NCBI RefSeq assembly: GCF_000718515.1
Contig: NZ_JNZS01000047.1
Location: forward strand, 1-16,893
From: Micromonospora parva
GTDB taxonomy: Bacteria; Actinomycetota; Actinomycetes; Mycobacteriales; Micromonosporaceae
Length of the DNA: 16,893 nt
Reading direction: 5' to 3'
Shown: positions 5,830-12,799 of the stretch, in pieces
Layout: the number at the start of each line of letters is the position of its first letter
Numbering within the stretch: the stretch's first letter is position 1
Translations under genes and position numbers: made by a program
Notes under the pieces: generated by a model
Told to the model about the DNA's origin: nothing
What the model saw: the letters and a program-made list of their open reading frames with translations, nothing else
The model's database searches: none

Positions 5830-7827
5830 GTGACCACGACGCAGAACGGCCGACCGGCACCGGACGGCCCCGACTCCGAAGCCACCGCCCAGGCCGCGGC
5901 GCCACTGCCCGCGGAAGCCGGACAGGTCTCCGAGAAGGAGGCCCGGCAGGTCGCCGAAGCCGCCCGAGAGTCCACCTGGGACCGACCCAGCTTCGGCAAG
6001 GAGTTGTTCCTCGGCCGCTTCCGGCTCGACCTGATCGACCCGTGGCCCCGATCCGACCCGGACGACGTGGCCCGGGCGGAGGAGTTCCTTGGTCGGTTCC
6101 GCGCCTTCCTGGCCTCCGAGGTGGACGGCGCCGCCATCGAACGGGACGGCTCCATACCCGACTCGGTGTTCCACGGCCTGGCTGACCTCGGCGCGTTCGG
6201 CATGAAGATCGACCGGAAGTACGGCGGGCTCGGGCTGAGCAACCTGCACTACTGCCGGGCGCTCATGCTGGCCGGCTCGGTCAGCCCGGCCATCGGCGCG
6301 CTGCTCTCGGCCCACCAGTCGATCGGTGTGCCACAGCCACTGAAGATGTTCGGCACCGCCGAGCAGAAGCAGCGCTTCCTGCCCCGGCTCGCGGCCGGTG
6401 AGGTGTCGGCGTTCCTGCTCACCGAGCCCGACGTCGGCTCCGACCCGGCCCGGCTGGCCACCGTCGCCGAGCCGACCGAGGACGGCACCGGTTACCGGCT
6501 CAACGGGGTGAAGCTCTGGGCCACCAACGGCATCGTGGCGACCCTGCTGGTGGTGATGGCCCGGGTGCCGGCCACTGAGGGCCGCCGGGGCGGGATCACC
6601 GCGTTCGTGGTGGACGGCGACAGCGAGGGCATCACCGTCGAACGGCGCAACGAGTTCATCGGCCTGCGCGGCCTGGAGAACAGCCTGACCCGGTTCCACG
6701 ACGTGTTCGTCCCCGCCGAGAACGTCATCGGCGGCGAGGGCAAGGGGCTGAAGATCGCCCTGACCACCCTGAACACCGGCCGGCTCTCACTGCCGGCGAT
6801 GTGCGTGGGCGCCGGCAAGTGGGCGTTGAACGTGGCCCGTGGCTGGGCCGCCGACCGGGTCCAGTGGGGTCGACCGGTGGGCGAGCACGAAGCGGTCGCG
6901 CAGAAGCTGTCCTTCATCGCCGCCACCACGTACGGCATGGAGACCATGCTCGACCTCTGCTGCCTGCTCGCCGACGACGACCGCAACGACATTCGGATCG
7001 AAGCGGCGCTGGTCAAGCTGTACGCCAGCGAGATGGCCTGGAAGATCGCCGACGAGCTGGTCCAGATCCGGGGCGGGCGCGGCTACGAGACGGCCGACTC
7101 GCTGGCGGCCCGTGGCGAACGCCCGGCCGCCGTCGAGCAGATGCTGCGCGACCTGCGGATCAACCGGATCTTCGAGGGCTCCACCGAGATCATGCACCTG
7201 CTGATCGCGCGGGAGGCGGTCGACGCCCACCTGTCGGTGGCCGGCGACATCATCGATCCGGACGCGGGGCTGGGCCGCAAGGCCCGCGCCGGCGCGCGAG
7301 CGGGCGCCTTCTACGCGAAGTGGCTACCCACCCTCGCCGTGGGCCGGGGGCAGACCCCCTCGGCGTACGCCGAGTTCGCCCCGCTCGCCGCGCACCTGCG
7401 CCAGGTGGAGCGTTCCTCGCGCAAGCTGGCCCGGTCGACGTTCTACGCGATGTCCCGCTGGCAGGGAAAGATGGAACGTAAGCAGGCGTTCCTCGGCCGG
7501 GTGGTGGACATCGGCGCCGAGTTGTTCGCGATGTCGGCGGTCTGCGTCCGGGCCACCGCCGAACGTGACAGCCGCCCGGAGAACGTCGAACTGGCCGACC
7601 TGTTCTGCCGGCAGGCGCGGGTGCGGGTCGACGCCCTGTTCGCCGCACTCTGGGACAACACCGACTCGGTCGACACCGCCGCCGCGAAGCGCATCCTCGC
7701 CGGCCGCTACGCGGGCCTGGAGGAGGGTGTGCTCACCCCGTCCGAGGAGCTGCCCTGGGTGGCCCGCTGGTCGCCCGGTCCGTCCACCGCCGAGGACGTC
7801 CGCCGCCGCATCCCCCCGAAGCCGTGA
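5830..7827 (+). CDS. Acyl-CoA dehydrogenase, long (VLCAD/ACAD9-like) type
   Basis: This 665-residue flavoenzyme probably catalyses alpha,beta-dehydrogenation of an acyl-CoA in fatty-acid oxidation. Signature FLLTEPDVGSDPA (about 195-207) lies in the FAD-binding middle domain, with LWATNG after it. RGGRGYE precedes the C-terminal signature RIFEGSTEIMHLLIAREAV, whose Glu449 aligns with the catalytic base of the class. About 200 residues follow the core helical domain, a layout seen in VLCAD and ACAD9 rather than in the roughly 380-residue short enzymes. The first 60 residues are Ala/Pro/Glu-rich and probably disordered. I chose GTG 5830 because GAGGGGG lies five bases upstream; a start at 5776 is open but has no such site. 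Chain-length preference is not predictable. The gene faces the 55-residue membrane-protein gene convergently. Confidence 0.88.
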   Translation: MTTTQNGRPAPDGPDSEATAQAAAPLPAEAGQVSEKEARQVAEAARESTWDRPSFGKELFLGRFRLDLIDPWPRSDPDDVARAEEFLGRFRAFLASEVDGAAIERDGSIPDSVFHGLADLGAFGMKIDRKYGGLGLSNLHYCRALMLAGSVSPAIGALLSAHQSIGVPQPLKMFGTAEQKQRFLPRLAAGEVSAFLLTEPDVGSDPARLATVAEPTEDGTGYRLNGVKLWATNGIVATLLVVMARVPATEGRRGGITAFVVDGDSEGITVERRNEFIGLRGLENSLTRFHDVFVPAENVIGGEGKGLKIALTTLNTGRLSLPAMCVGAGKWALNVARGWAADRVQWGRPVGEHEAVAQKLSFIAATTYGMETMLDLCCLLADDDRNDIRIEAALVKLYASEMAWKIADELVQIRGGRGYETADSLAARGERPAAVEQMLRDLRINRIFEGSTEIMHLLIAREAVDAHLSVAGDIIDPDAGLGRKARAGARAGAFYAKWLPTLAVGRGQTPSAYAEFAPLAAHLRQVERSSRKLARSTFYAMSRWQGKMERKQAFLGRVVDIGAELFAMSAVCVRATAERDSRPENVELADLFCRQARVRVDALFAALWDNTDSVDTAAAKRILAGRYAGLEEGVLTPSEELPWVARWSPGPSTAEDVRRRIPPKP

Positions 7828-7848
7828 GCGCCGCGCCGCGCGGACTGG

Positions 7849-7867
7849 CCGCCGTGCCGGCCGGCGG
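7849..7867. terminator. Weak bidirectional terminator candidate
   Basis: CCGCCG (7849-7854) pairs with CGGCGG (7862-7867) across a 7-nt loop in the 75-nt gap between two convergent genes. Six GC pairs without a T-run are little more than chance in this composition; position is the main support. Confidence 0.25.
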
Positions 7868-7902
7868 TGCGGGTCGTCGACCGGTCGAGCCGGCGGTGTT
7901 GG

Positions 7903-8070
7903 TCAGCGGGAGACCGCCCAGGCCAGCACCCCCGCCAGGATCAGACCGTTGAGCCCGGCCAGCGCCAGGTACGCCGCAGGCGGGATCTTCTTGCCCCGGC
8001 GGACGAAGGAGACCAGGACGGCGGCGTAGCCGAGCAGCAGGACGGCGATGACGACGAGGAAGTAGAACAC
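7903..8070 (-). CDS. 55-residue two-helix membrane protein
   Basis: A GTG at 8068-8070 opens a 55-codon frame ending in TGA at 7903-7905. The protein starts (M)FYFLVVIAVLLLGYAAVLV, has a short positively charged loop SFVRRGKKIPPAA, and ends in a second hydrophobic stretch, AYLALAGLNGLILAGVLAWA, before VSR. A hairpin of two membrane helices around a basic loop is a typical small membrane protein and would be unlikely in non-coding GC-rich DNA. The start is only nine bases after the TAA of the 202-residue membrane protein, which suggests co-expression. The upstream frame closes at that TAA, so no earlier start exists. I do not recognise the family; function unknown. Confidence 0.65.
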   Translation of the reverse strand: MFYFLVVIAVLLLGYAAVLVSFVRRGKKIPPAAYLALAGLNGLILAGVLAWAVSR

Positions 8071-8079
8071 CCGACGACC

Positions 8080-8688
8080 TTAGCGGCCCCGACCGCGCAG
8101 GCCGAGTTGGCGCAGCTCCAAGGCGGCCAGGGCGTCGACAGTCGCGTCGTCGCCGCGACGCCACGCCTCGGCGACGTCCGGGCCGATCCGGGTCAGCTGG
8201 CCCAGCGGCTGGGTGGCCAGCGCGCGCAGGGCGAGCAGGTCCCGACCGGCCGGCCCGGCGGCCAGCTTCGCCGCCGACCCGGCCCGGCGCATCCAGCGGA
8301 CCCGCAACGGCAGCCAACCGAGGAGAACGATGCCGAGCGGGAAGATCAGCACCGCGATGGCCAGGGCGAGGGCCAACTGGTCGACCAGATGCTGCTGGTC
8401 GCGGCCGGCGTCGGCGAGCGACCGGGCGGCGTCGGCGGCGCGTTGGAACGGGGCGGTGAGCTCGTCGCCGACCAACGGCACCCGGCCGACCTTGCTGCCG
8501 GCGTCACCCAGGTTGTCGGCGAGGCCACTACCGGCGCCCTCCAGCTTCTGCCCCGGTACGGCGAGCTTCTGCACCAGGTCGTGCAGCCACAGCGCGCCGC
8601 GGATCGCCGCGTACACCCAGGCGACGACGAGCAGGTCGGTGAGCACCTGACGGACGGCGGTCGGAAACCGATCGGCATAGATTTTCAC
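8080..8688 (-). CDS. Membrane protein of unknown function with two helices
   Basis: From the GTG at 8686-8688 the protein is 202 residues. Hydrophobic helix 1 is LTDLLVVAWVYAAIRGALWL (about 17-36), then an 80-residue Gly/Ala/Asp-rich segment that probably faces outside, then helix 2 LALALAIAVLIFPLGIVLLG (about 105-124), and a basic, helical C-terminus rich in Arg and Leu. I chose this start because KIYADRFPTAVRQVL is the first protein-like stretch; the frame stays open to 8766 with an unlikely Arg/His/Cys-rich extension. No strong ribosome site is visible. It lies downstream of zur beyond a perfect stem at 8779-8797, so it is probably a separate unit. I do not recognise a named family. Confidence 0.75.
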   Translation of the reverse strand: MKIYADRFPTAVRQVLTDLLVVAWVYAAIRGALWLHDLVQKLAVPGQKLEGAGSGLADNLGDAGSKVGRVPLVGDELTAPFQRAADAARSLADAGRDQQHLVDQLALALAIAVLIFPLGIVLLGWLPLRVRWMRRAGSAAKLAAGPAGRDLLALRALATQPLGQLTRIGPDVAEAWRRGDDATVDALAALELRQLGLRGRGR

Positions 8689-8778
8689 GCCGGTCAGCGT
8701 GCCACGAACGTCCCGCTCCGTGCAGCAGTGATGTGAGCGCGGCACGCGACCGGCCGGCGACGGCACCGGAGCGTTGCG

Positions 8779-8797
8779 CCAGCGGCGGTGCCGCTGG
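8779..8797 (-). terminator. Perfect 8-bp stem right after zur
   Basis: CCAGCGGC (8779-8786) and GCCGCTGG (8790-8797) form a perfect stem with a 3-nt loop that touches the zur stop codon at 8798. The position and tight loop fit a terminator for the smtB-zur operon; there is no T-run. Confidence 0.5.
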
Positions 8798-9196
8798 TCA
8801 GCGGGGGCAGGTCGGGCAGGTGCCGAAGATCTCCAGGGTGTGGCTGACGTCGGCGTAGCCGTGCTGCGCGGCGACCCGGTCGGCCCAGCTCTCCACGGCC
8901 GGGCCGGCCACCTCGACGGTACGACCGCAGACCCGGCAGACCAGGTGGTGGTGGTGCCCCTCGCTGCACCGGCGGTAGAGGTGCTCGCCGCCCGGCGGGC
9001 GCATCACGTCGATCTCACCCGCGTCGGCCAACCCCTGCAGGGTGCGGTAGACGGTGGTCAGGCCGACCCGCTCGCCGCGCTGGCGCAGCATCGCGTGCAG
9101 GTCCTGAGCGCTGTGGAAGCCTTCCATCTCGCCCAGCAGCGCGCTCACCGCCGAGCGTTGCCGGGTGTTGCGCACCGCGGCGCCGCTCTCGCTCAT
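8798..9196 (-). CDS. zur: Fur-family zinc uptake regulator Zur (FurB)
   Basis: The 132-residue protein has the Fur layout: an N-terminal winged helix with GLTTVYRTLQGLADAGEID (45-63) as the recognition region, and a C-terminal metal and dimer domain. HHHH (81-84) starts the metal-binding segment. Cys87/Cys90 (CRVC) and Cys127/Cys130 (CPTC) make the structural zinc site. The His-rich stretch, the neighbouring znuACB genes and an upstream Zur box all favour zinc rather than iron sensing. The ATG overlaps the smtB stop (ATGA, 9193-9196) and has a GGGAGG ribosome site, so the sensors are translationally coupled. The open frame extends upstream to 9382, but that part is an Arg-rich antisense-like shadow of smtB. 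With zinc bound, Zur should repress znuACB. Confidence 0.92.
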   Translation of the reverse strand: MSESGAAVRNTRQRSAVSALLGEMEGFHSAQDLHAMLRQRGERVGLTTVYRTLQGLADAGEIDVMRPPGGEHLYRRCSEGHHHHLVCRVCGRTVEVAGPAVESWADRVAAQHGYADVSHTLEIFGTCPTCPR

Positions 9197-9492
9197 GATC
9201 CCTCCCCGGCGTGGCTGACCGCGTCCGCCACGATGTGCGCGACATGTTCGTCGACCAGGCTGTAGGCGATCTCCCGACCTCGGCGGGAGCCGCGCACCAC
9301 GCCCGCTCCGCGCAACACCCGCAGGTGCTGCGAGACCAGCGGTTGCGCGGCCCCGAGCTTCTCGACCAGCTCGTGCACGCACCGCTCGCCGCCGGCCAGC
9401 TCACTGACGATGGCCAGCCGAATGGGCGCGGACAGGGCGCGGAGCAACTCGCTGGCCCCGTCGAATCCGTCGTAGCCCGTCGCGCTGGTCAT
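9193..9492 (-). CDS. smtB: ArsR/SmtB-family zinc-sensing repressor
   Basis: The 99-residue winged-helix protein has helix-turn-helix AAQPLVSQHLRVLRGAGVV (48-66) and wing RGSRRGREIAYSLVDE. The alpha-5 metal site of SmtB/CzrA, D-x-H-x10-H-x-x-E, is complete: Asp81, His83, His94, Glu97. Cys38 is the only cysteine, so the alpha-3 CxC site of arsenic sensors is absent. Zinc or a similar divalent ion is therefore the likely ligand, releasing DNA when bound. The ATG (9490-9492) lies six bases after a TACCGT -10 box, which suggests a leaderless mRNA; a GTG at 9525 would add 11 residues. It overlaps zur by four bases and follows znuB by 42 nt. M. tuberculosis has the same smtB-zur pair next to glyS. 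Confidence 0.88.
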   Translation of the reverse strand: MTSATGYDGFDGASELLRALSAPIRLAIVSELAGGERCVHELVEKLGAAQPLVSQHLRVLRGAGVVRGSRRGREIAYSLVDEHVAHIVADAVSHAGEGS

Positions 9493-9498
9493 CCTGCA

Positions 9499-9504
9499 AC
9501 GGTA
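9499..9504 (-). promoter_or_regulatory. Putative -10 box of smtB-zur
   Basis: TACCGT on the minus strand (9504 to 9499) fits TANNNT and ends six bases before the smtB ATG. It lies in the 42-nt gap after znuB, so smtB-zur can have its own promoter besides read-through from znuACB. I see no clear SmtB-type operator repeat. Confidence 0.5.
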
Positions 9505-9534
9505 ACCAATACCACCGACGTCCACCGCGCAGGC

Positions 9535-10401
9535 TCAGCTCAGCACGACCTCGTGCGGCTCCGGTGCCGGTGCGGCGGTCGGCGTCGTGCGGCGGCGCAC
9601 CACCCGCCAGACACCGCCCGCCACGGCCACCACCAGGAACGAGGCGATCGCCACCAGCACCACCGACGCGCCCGGCGCGGTGTCCGCGGTGGCCGCCACC
9701 CAGACACCCGAGCCGGCGGCGAACAACCCGAGCGCCATCGCGGCCGCCATCGTGCTGCGGAAACCCCGGGTGACCTGCTGAGCGGTGGCGACCGGCACCA
9801 CCATCAGCGCGCTGATCAGCAGCACCCCGACGGCCCGCATGGCGATGGTCACGGTGACCGCCGTGGCGACCGCGATCAGCAGGTTCAGCGTGCGGACCGG
9901 GAGGCCGGAGACCCGGGCGTACTCCTCGTCGTGGCTCACCGCGAACAGCGCCGGGCGCAGCGCGATCATCGTGACCAGGATCGCCGCGCCGAGCACCGCG
10001 ATGGTGGTCAGGTCGGCGGGCGAGATGGTGGTCAGCGACCCGAACAGGTACGCGTTCAGGTTCGCGCTCGTCGCGTCGGAAAGACCGACCAGGAGTACGC
10101 CGCCCGCGATACCGCCGTAGAAGAGCAGGGCCAGGGCAAGATCACCGGAGGTACGCCCGCGAGCGCGGACGATCTCGATGGCGATCGCGCCGATGGTGGC
10201 GGCGATCACCGCCACCAGCACCGGTGAGCGGTTGAGCAGCAGCCCCGCCCCAACCCCGGTCAGCGCCACGTGCCCCACCCCGTCGCCGATCAACGCCAGC
10301 CGGCGCTGCACCAGGTAGATGCCGAGCGCCGGCGCGGCCAGGCCGATCACCAGCGCGCCGATCAGGGCGCGCTGCATGTAGGGGTACTGGAAGAGTTCCA
10401 T
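9535..10401 (-). CDS. znuB: Zinc ABC transporter permease ZnuB
   Basis: The 288-residue polytopic membrane protein belongs to the ABC-3 metal permease family. It begins FQYPYMQRALIGALVIGLAA, followed by LVQRRLALIGDGVGHVALTG (about 30-49), the cytoplasmic loop motif typical of ZnuB and MntB. Further signatures are SGLPVRTLNLLIAVATAVTV and VGVLLISALMVVPVATAQQV (about 191-210). About eight membrane helices are visible, and the C-terminus is a Pro/Ala-rich tail. It forms the channel of the ZnuABC zinc importer. The ATG is three bases after the znuC stop, so the genes are co-translated. Manganese or iron permeases are related, but the Zur box and sensors nearby make zinc the best call. Confidence 0.9.
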   Translation of the reverse strand: MELFQYPYMQRALIGALVIGLAAPALGIYLVQRRLALIGDGVGHVALTGVGAGLLLNRSPVLVAVIAATIGAIAIEIVRARGRTSGDLALALLFYGGIAGGVLLVGLSDATSANLNAYLFGSLTTISPADLTTIAVLGAAILVTMIALRPALFAVSHDEEYARVSGLPVRTLNLLIAVATAVTVTIAMRAVGVLLISALMVVPVATAQQVTRGFRSTMAAAMALGLFAAGSGVWVAATADTAPGASVVLVAIASFLVVAVAGGVWRVVRRRTTPTAAPAPEPHEVVLS

Positions 10402-10404
10402 GGG

Positions 10405-11166
10405 TCAGTTGCTCCACAGCCCGGCGGGCTCGTCGTAGCAGTGCGGGTGCACGTGGTCGTGGTCGGGCTCCGCGTGGTGGCCGGCCGGGTCCGGCACCGC
10501 GCCGTCATGGGCGATGCGACCCTCGTGGACGACCACGGCCCGGCTGATCACCGGGCGCAGCGGGCCCAGCTCGTGGGCGACGAGCAGCACGGTCCCGCCA
10601 CGGGCGACGAAGTCGCGCAGCGCGCCGGCGAACGCCTCCTGACTGGCCGCGTCCACCCCGGCGGTCGGCTCGTCGAGGACCAGCAGCTCCGGCTCGCCGG
10701 CCAGGGCGCGGGCGATCAGGGTGCGCTGCTGCTGGCCGCCGGAGAGCGTGGACACCGGGTCGCCGGCCCGGTCGGCGAGCCCGACCGCGCGCAGCGCCGC
10801 GTCGACGGCGGCCCGGTCGGCCCGACCCGGCGGACGCAGCACCCCTCGACGGGCCAGCCGGCCGGAGGCCACCACCTCGCGGACGGTGGCCGGCACGCCG
10901 CCGCCGGCGCCCAGGCGCTGCGGGACGTACCCGATGCGCGCCCACTGTCGGAAACGGCGCAACGGCCGGTCGAAGAGGGTGACCGAGCCGGCGCTGATCG
11001 GCACCAGGCCGAGCACGGCGCGGATCAGGGTGGACTTGCCGGAGCCGTTGGCGCCGAGAATCGCGACCACCTCGCCCGCGCCCACGGTGAGCGAGATGTC
11101 CCGGAGCACGGGGCGGCCGTCGTAGCCGACCACCCCGTGCTCGACGGTGATGACAGGTGAGGTCAC
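10405..11166 (-). CDS. znuC: Zinc ABC transporter ATPase ZnuC
   Basis: The 253-residue ATPase carries Walker A GANGSGKST (38-46), the Q-loop near Gln83, signature LSGGQQQ (141-147), Walker B LLVLDEP with Glu166, and the switch His198. All catalytic residues are present. The C-terminus ends in a His-rich tail: His230, His231, His236, His238, His240, His242 and Cys243 between about 230 and 243. Such tails are seen in some ZnuC proteins and may bind or sense cytosolic zinc. The GTG start overlaps the znuA stop by four bases (GTGA, 11163-11166). It energises zinc import through ZnuB. Confidence 0.92.
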   Translation of the reverse strand: MTSPVITVEHGVVGYDGRPVLRDISLTVGAGEVVAILGANGSGKSTLIRAVLGLVPISAGSVTLFDRPLRRFRQWARIGYVPQRLGAGGGVPATVREVVASGRLARRGVLRPPGRADRAAVDAALRAVGLADRAGDPVSTLSGGQQQRTLIARALAGEPELLVLDEPTAGVDAASQEAFAGALRDFVARGGTVLLVAHELGPLRPVISRAVVVHEGRIAHDGAVPDPAGHHAEPDHDHVHPHCYDEPAGLWSN

Positions 11167-12104
11167 GAGCAGCCCAGGGCGGTCTGCAGGGTCCGCAGGT
11201 TGGTGCGCATCACCGAAAGGTAGTCCCCGTCGCTGCCGGCGGCGAGCCCTTCGATCGGGTCGAGCACGGCGGTCTTCGCGCCGACCTGACCGGCGATGGT
11301 CTCGGCCACCTTCGGGCTGACCAGGGTCTCGAAGAAGATCGTGGTGGCCTGGTGCTCCTTCGCCTCCTCGATCACGTGCGCGAGGCGCTGCGGCGAGGGC
11401 TCGACGTCGGGGCTCAGCCCGGTGATGCCGACCTGGTCGAGCTGGTACCGGTCGGCGAGGTAGCCGAACGCGGCGTGGCTGGTCACGATCTCCCGCCGCT
11501 GGCAGGTCGCCAGACCGTGCTTGAACTCGTCGTCAAGCGTCGTCAGATCGGCGCGCAGGGCCGCCGCCCGGGCGGTGTAGTCGGCGGCGTGGTCCGGGTC
11601 GGCAGTGCCGAGTCGCTGGGCGAGCTGGTCGCCGATGCCGGCCAACCGGGTCGGGTCGAGCCAGACGTGCGGATCCTTGCCGCCGCTCTCCTCGGTGTGC
11701 CCCTCCTCGCCCTCGTGGTCGTGGCCGCCGGCGGACGCGTCCAGCAGCGGCTGCACGCTTGTCACGTCGAACGCCCGGTCGCCGCCGTTCTGGGCCACGG
11801 CGTCGTCCACCGCCGGCTGGAACCCCTTGAGGTAGACGATCAGCTCGGCGTCGCTGACCTCACCGACCTGGCTCGGGTTGAGTTCCAGGTCGTGCGGCTC
11901 GGCGCCGGGCTTGGCCAGGTTGGTGACCCGGACCGCGTCGCCGCCGATCCGCTCGGCCAGGAACTGGAGGGGGTAGAACGCGGCCACCACGTCGACTCGT
12001 TGCGGGTCGGCGCCGGCGCCGCTGGAGGAACAGCCGGCCCCTGCGGCCAGGGTGAGCAGGGCGGTCGCGGCGGCCAGGACACGGTACGTGGTGCGGTTGG
12101 TCAT
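11163..12104 (-). CDS. znuA: Zinc-binding lipoprotein ZnuA
   Basis: The 313-residue protein captures zinc outside the membrane and delivers it to ZnuB. A signal peptide (hydrophobic VLAAATALLTLAAGAG, 9-24) ends at a probable lipobox cysteine, Cys25. The three metal-binding histidines of the family are in place: His71 in PGAEPHDLE, His146 in DPHVWLDP and His210 in TSHAAFGYLADRY; Asp282 in LDPIEGL is a likely fourth ligand. A His/Glu-rich loop (GGHDHEGEEGHTEE, about 126-139) is the mobile segment typical of zinc- rather than manganese-binding members. I chose the ATG at 12102-12104; an extension to 12125 would run into the Zur box. It is the first gene of znuA-znuC-znuB, and its promoter carries a Zur box. 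Confidence 0.93.
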   Translation of the reverse strand: MTNRTTYRVLAAATALLTLAAGAGCSSSGAGADPQRVDVVAAFYPLQFLAERIGGDAVRVTNLAKPGAEPHDLELNPSQVGEVSDAELIVYLKGFQPAVDDAVAQNGGDRAFDVTSVQPLLDASAGGHDHEGEEGHTEESGGKDPHVWLDPTRLAGIGDQLAQRLGTADPDHAADYTARAAALRADLTTLDDEFKHGLATCQRREIVTSHAAFGYLADRYQLDQVGITGLSPDVEPSPQRLAHVIEEAKEHQATTIFFETLVSPKVAETIAGQVGAKTAVLDPIEGLAAGSDGDYLSVMRTNLRTLQTALGCS

Positions 12105-12111
12105 GTCGTCA

Positions 12112-12141
12112 ACTGTCCGTGGCAACGATAATGATTGTCAA
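12112..12141 (-). promoter_or_regulatory. Putative znuA promoter
   Basis: TTGACA (12141 to 12136) is a perfect -35 box. It is followed after 18 nt by GACAGT (12117 to 12112) as a poor -10, which ends seven bases before the ATG at 12104. The geometry predicts a leaderless znuA mRNA. The Zur box covers the -35 box. Confidence 0.45.
12126..12140. promoter_or_regulatory. Zur box upstream of znuA
   Basis: CGATAATGATTGTCA is a near-perfect 7-1-7 inverted repeat. It differs from the actinobacterial Zur consensus, as I remember it (TGAAAATGATTTTCA), at only three positions. It stands out as an AT-rich patch in GC-rich DNA, 21 nt before the znuA start and on top of the -35 box. Zinc-loaded Zur bound here would block znuACB. 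Confidence 0.85.
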
Positions 12142-12158
12142 AAACGCATGATTGCATG

Positions 12159-12416
12159 TCAGAGGAGCTTCGCGAGACCCACCGTCACCAGCAGGGTGAG
12201 CATCACCAGCCGGATCAGCCGGGTCTGCGGCGCCTGAACCGCCCAGGTCGTCGCCAACAGGGCGATCAGGACCCCGGCGAGCGCGAGCGTCAGCAGCCCG
12301 CCGATCACCCCGGGCGTGAAGAACGCCACCAGCACCACCACCAGGGTGAGCAGGAACACCGACGTCGGGTTCGCCCCGGCCAACCGGGCGAGCAGAGGGC
12401 GCTGCGTACGCTGCAT
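12159..12416 (-). CDS. Small membrane protein, DUF6703-like
   Basis: The 85-residue protein has a short basic N-terminus (MQRTQRPLLARLAGANP) and three hydrophobic stretches: SVFLLTLVVVLVAFFTPGVI, GGLLTLALAGVLIALLATTW and LIRLVMLTLLVTVGLAKLL. Layout and size match small actinobacterial membrane proteins I associate with DUF6703; function unknown. TAGAGT on the minus strand ends seven bases before the ATG, again suggesting a leaderless mRNA. It lies upstream of znuA on the same strand, with 54 nt between its stop and the znuA ATG, and starts 29 nt from the divergent ABM gene. The Zur box follows it, so it is probably outside zinc control. Confidence 0.75.
   Translation of the reverse strand: MQRTQRPLLARLAGANPTSVFLLTLVVVLVAFFTPGVIGGLLTLALAGVLIALLATTWAVQAPQTRLIRLVMLTLLVTVGLAKLL
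12407..12412 (+). promoter_or_regulatory. Putative -10 box of the ABM-domain gene
   Basis: TACGCT on the plus strand fits TANNNT and predicts a start near 12419, leaving a short leader with GAGGAGGA at 12431-12438. It lies inside the first codons of the divergent membrane-protein gene. Confidence 0.35.
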
Positions 12417-12423
12417 CCCACAG

Positions 12424-12429
12424 ACTCTA
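12424..12429 (-). promoter_or_regulatory. Putative -10 box, leaderless start of the small membrane gene
   Basis: TAGAGT (12429 to 12424 on the minus strand) ends seven bases before the ATG at 12416, with no ribosome-binding site between. Confidence 0.45.
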
Positions 12430-12445
12430 CGAGGAGGAACCCCCG

Positions 12446-12787
12446 GTGCTGGTGACCAACCGGTTCGTGGTCGACGTCGATACCGCCGACGACTTCACCG
12501 AACGGGCGCACGCCGCCCTCACCGCGCTGGCCGCCCGCCCCGGCTACCTGCGCGGTCAACTGGTCCGGGCACTCGACGACCCCCGGCACTGGTCACTGGT
12601 CACCGAATGGGAGTCGGTCGGCACCTACCGGCGGGCCCTGGGCGCCTTCGAGGTCAAGGTCAGCGCCGTACCGCTGCTCGCGGAGTCGATCGACGAACCC
12701 TCCGCCTACGAGGCACTGGCCACCGCCGCCCCCGGCGGGGCCGTGGTCGTCGCCGAGAGTGATCGGGCCGCGGGTCCTTACCGCTGA
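12446..12787 (+). CDS. ABM-fold (antibiotic biosynthesis monooxygenase domain) protein
   Basis: The 113-residue protein fits the small dimeric ferredoxin-like ABM fold: beta strand LVTNRFVVDV, a helix over DDFTERAHAALTALAARPGY, then LRGQLVRALDDPRHWSLVTEW and VGTYRRALGAFEVKVSAVPLL. The family includes quinone-forming monooxygenases and haem-degrading enzymes, but many members have no known activity. No clear haem or substrate ligand can be assigned. The GTG start is supported by GAGGAGGA (12431-12438) seven bases upstream. Divergent from the small membrane protein gene, it ends 24 nt before the next plus-strand gene. Cytosolic; no signal peptide. Confidence 0.78.
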   Translation: MLVTNRFVVDVDTADDFTERAHAALTALAARPGYLRGQLVRALDDPRHWSLVTEWESVGTYRRALGAFEVKVSAVPLLAESIDEPSAYEALATAAPGGAVVVAESDRAAGPYR

Positions 12788-12799
12788 GCCGCCGGACAC

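Noticed and set aside
9197..9382. 62-residue N-terminal extension of Zur
   Set aside because: It overlaps smtB out of frame, is Arg/Gly-rich, and the ATG at 9196 has a ribosome site and the expected family length.
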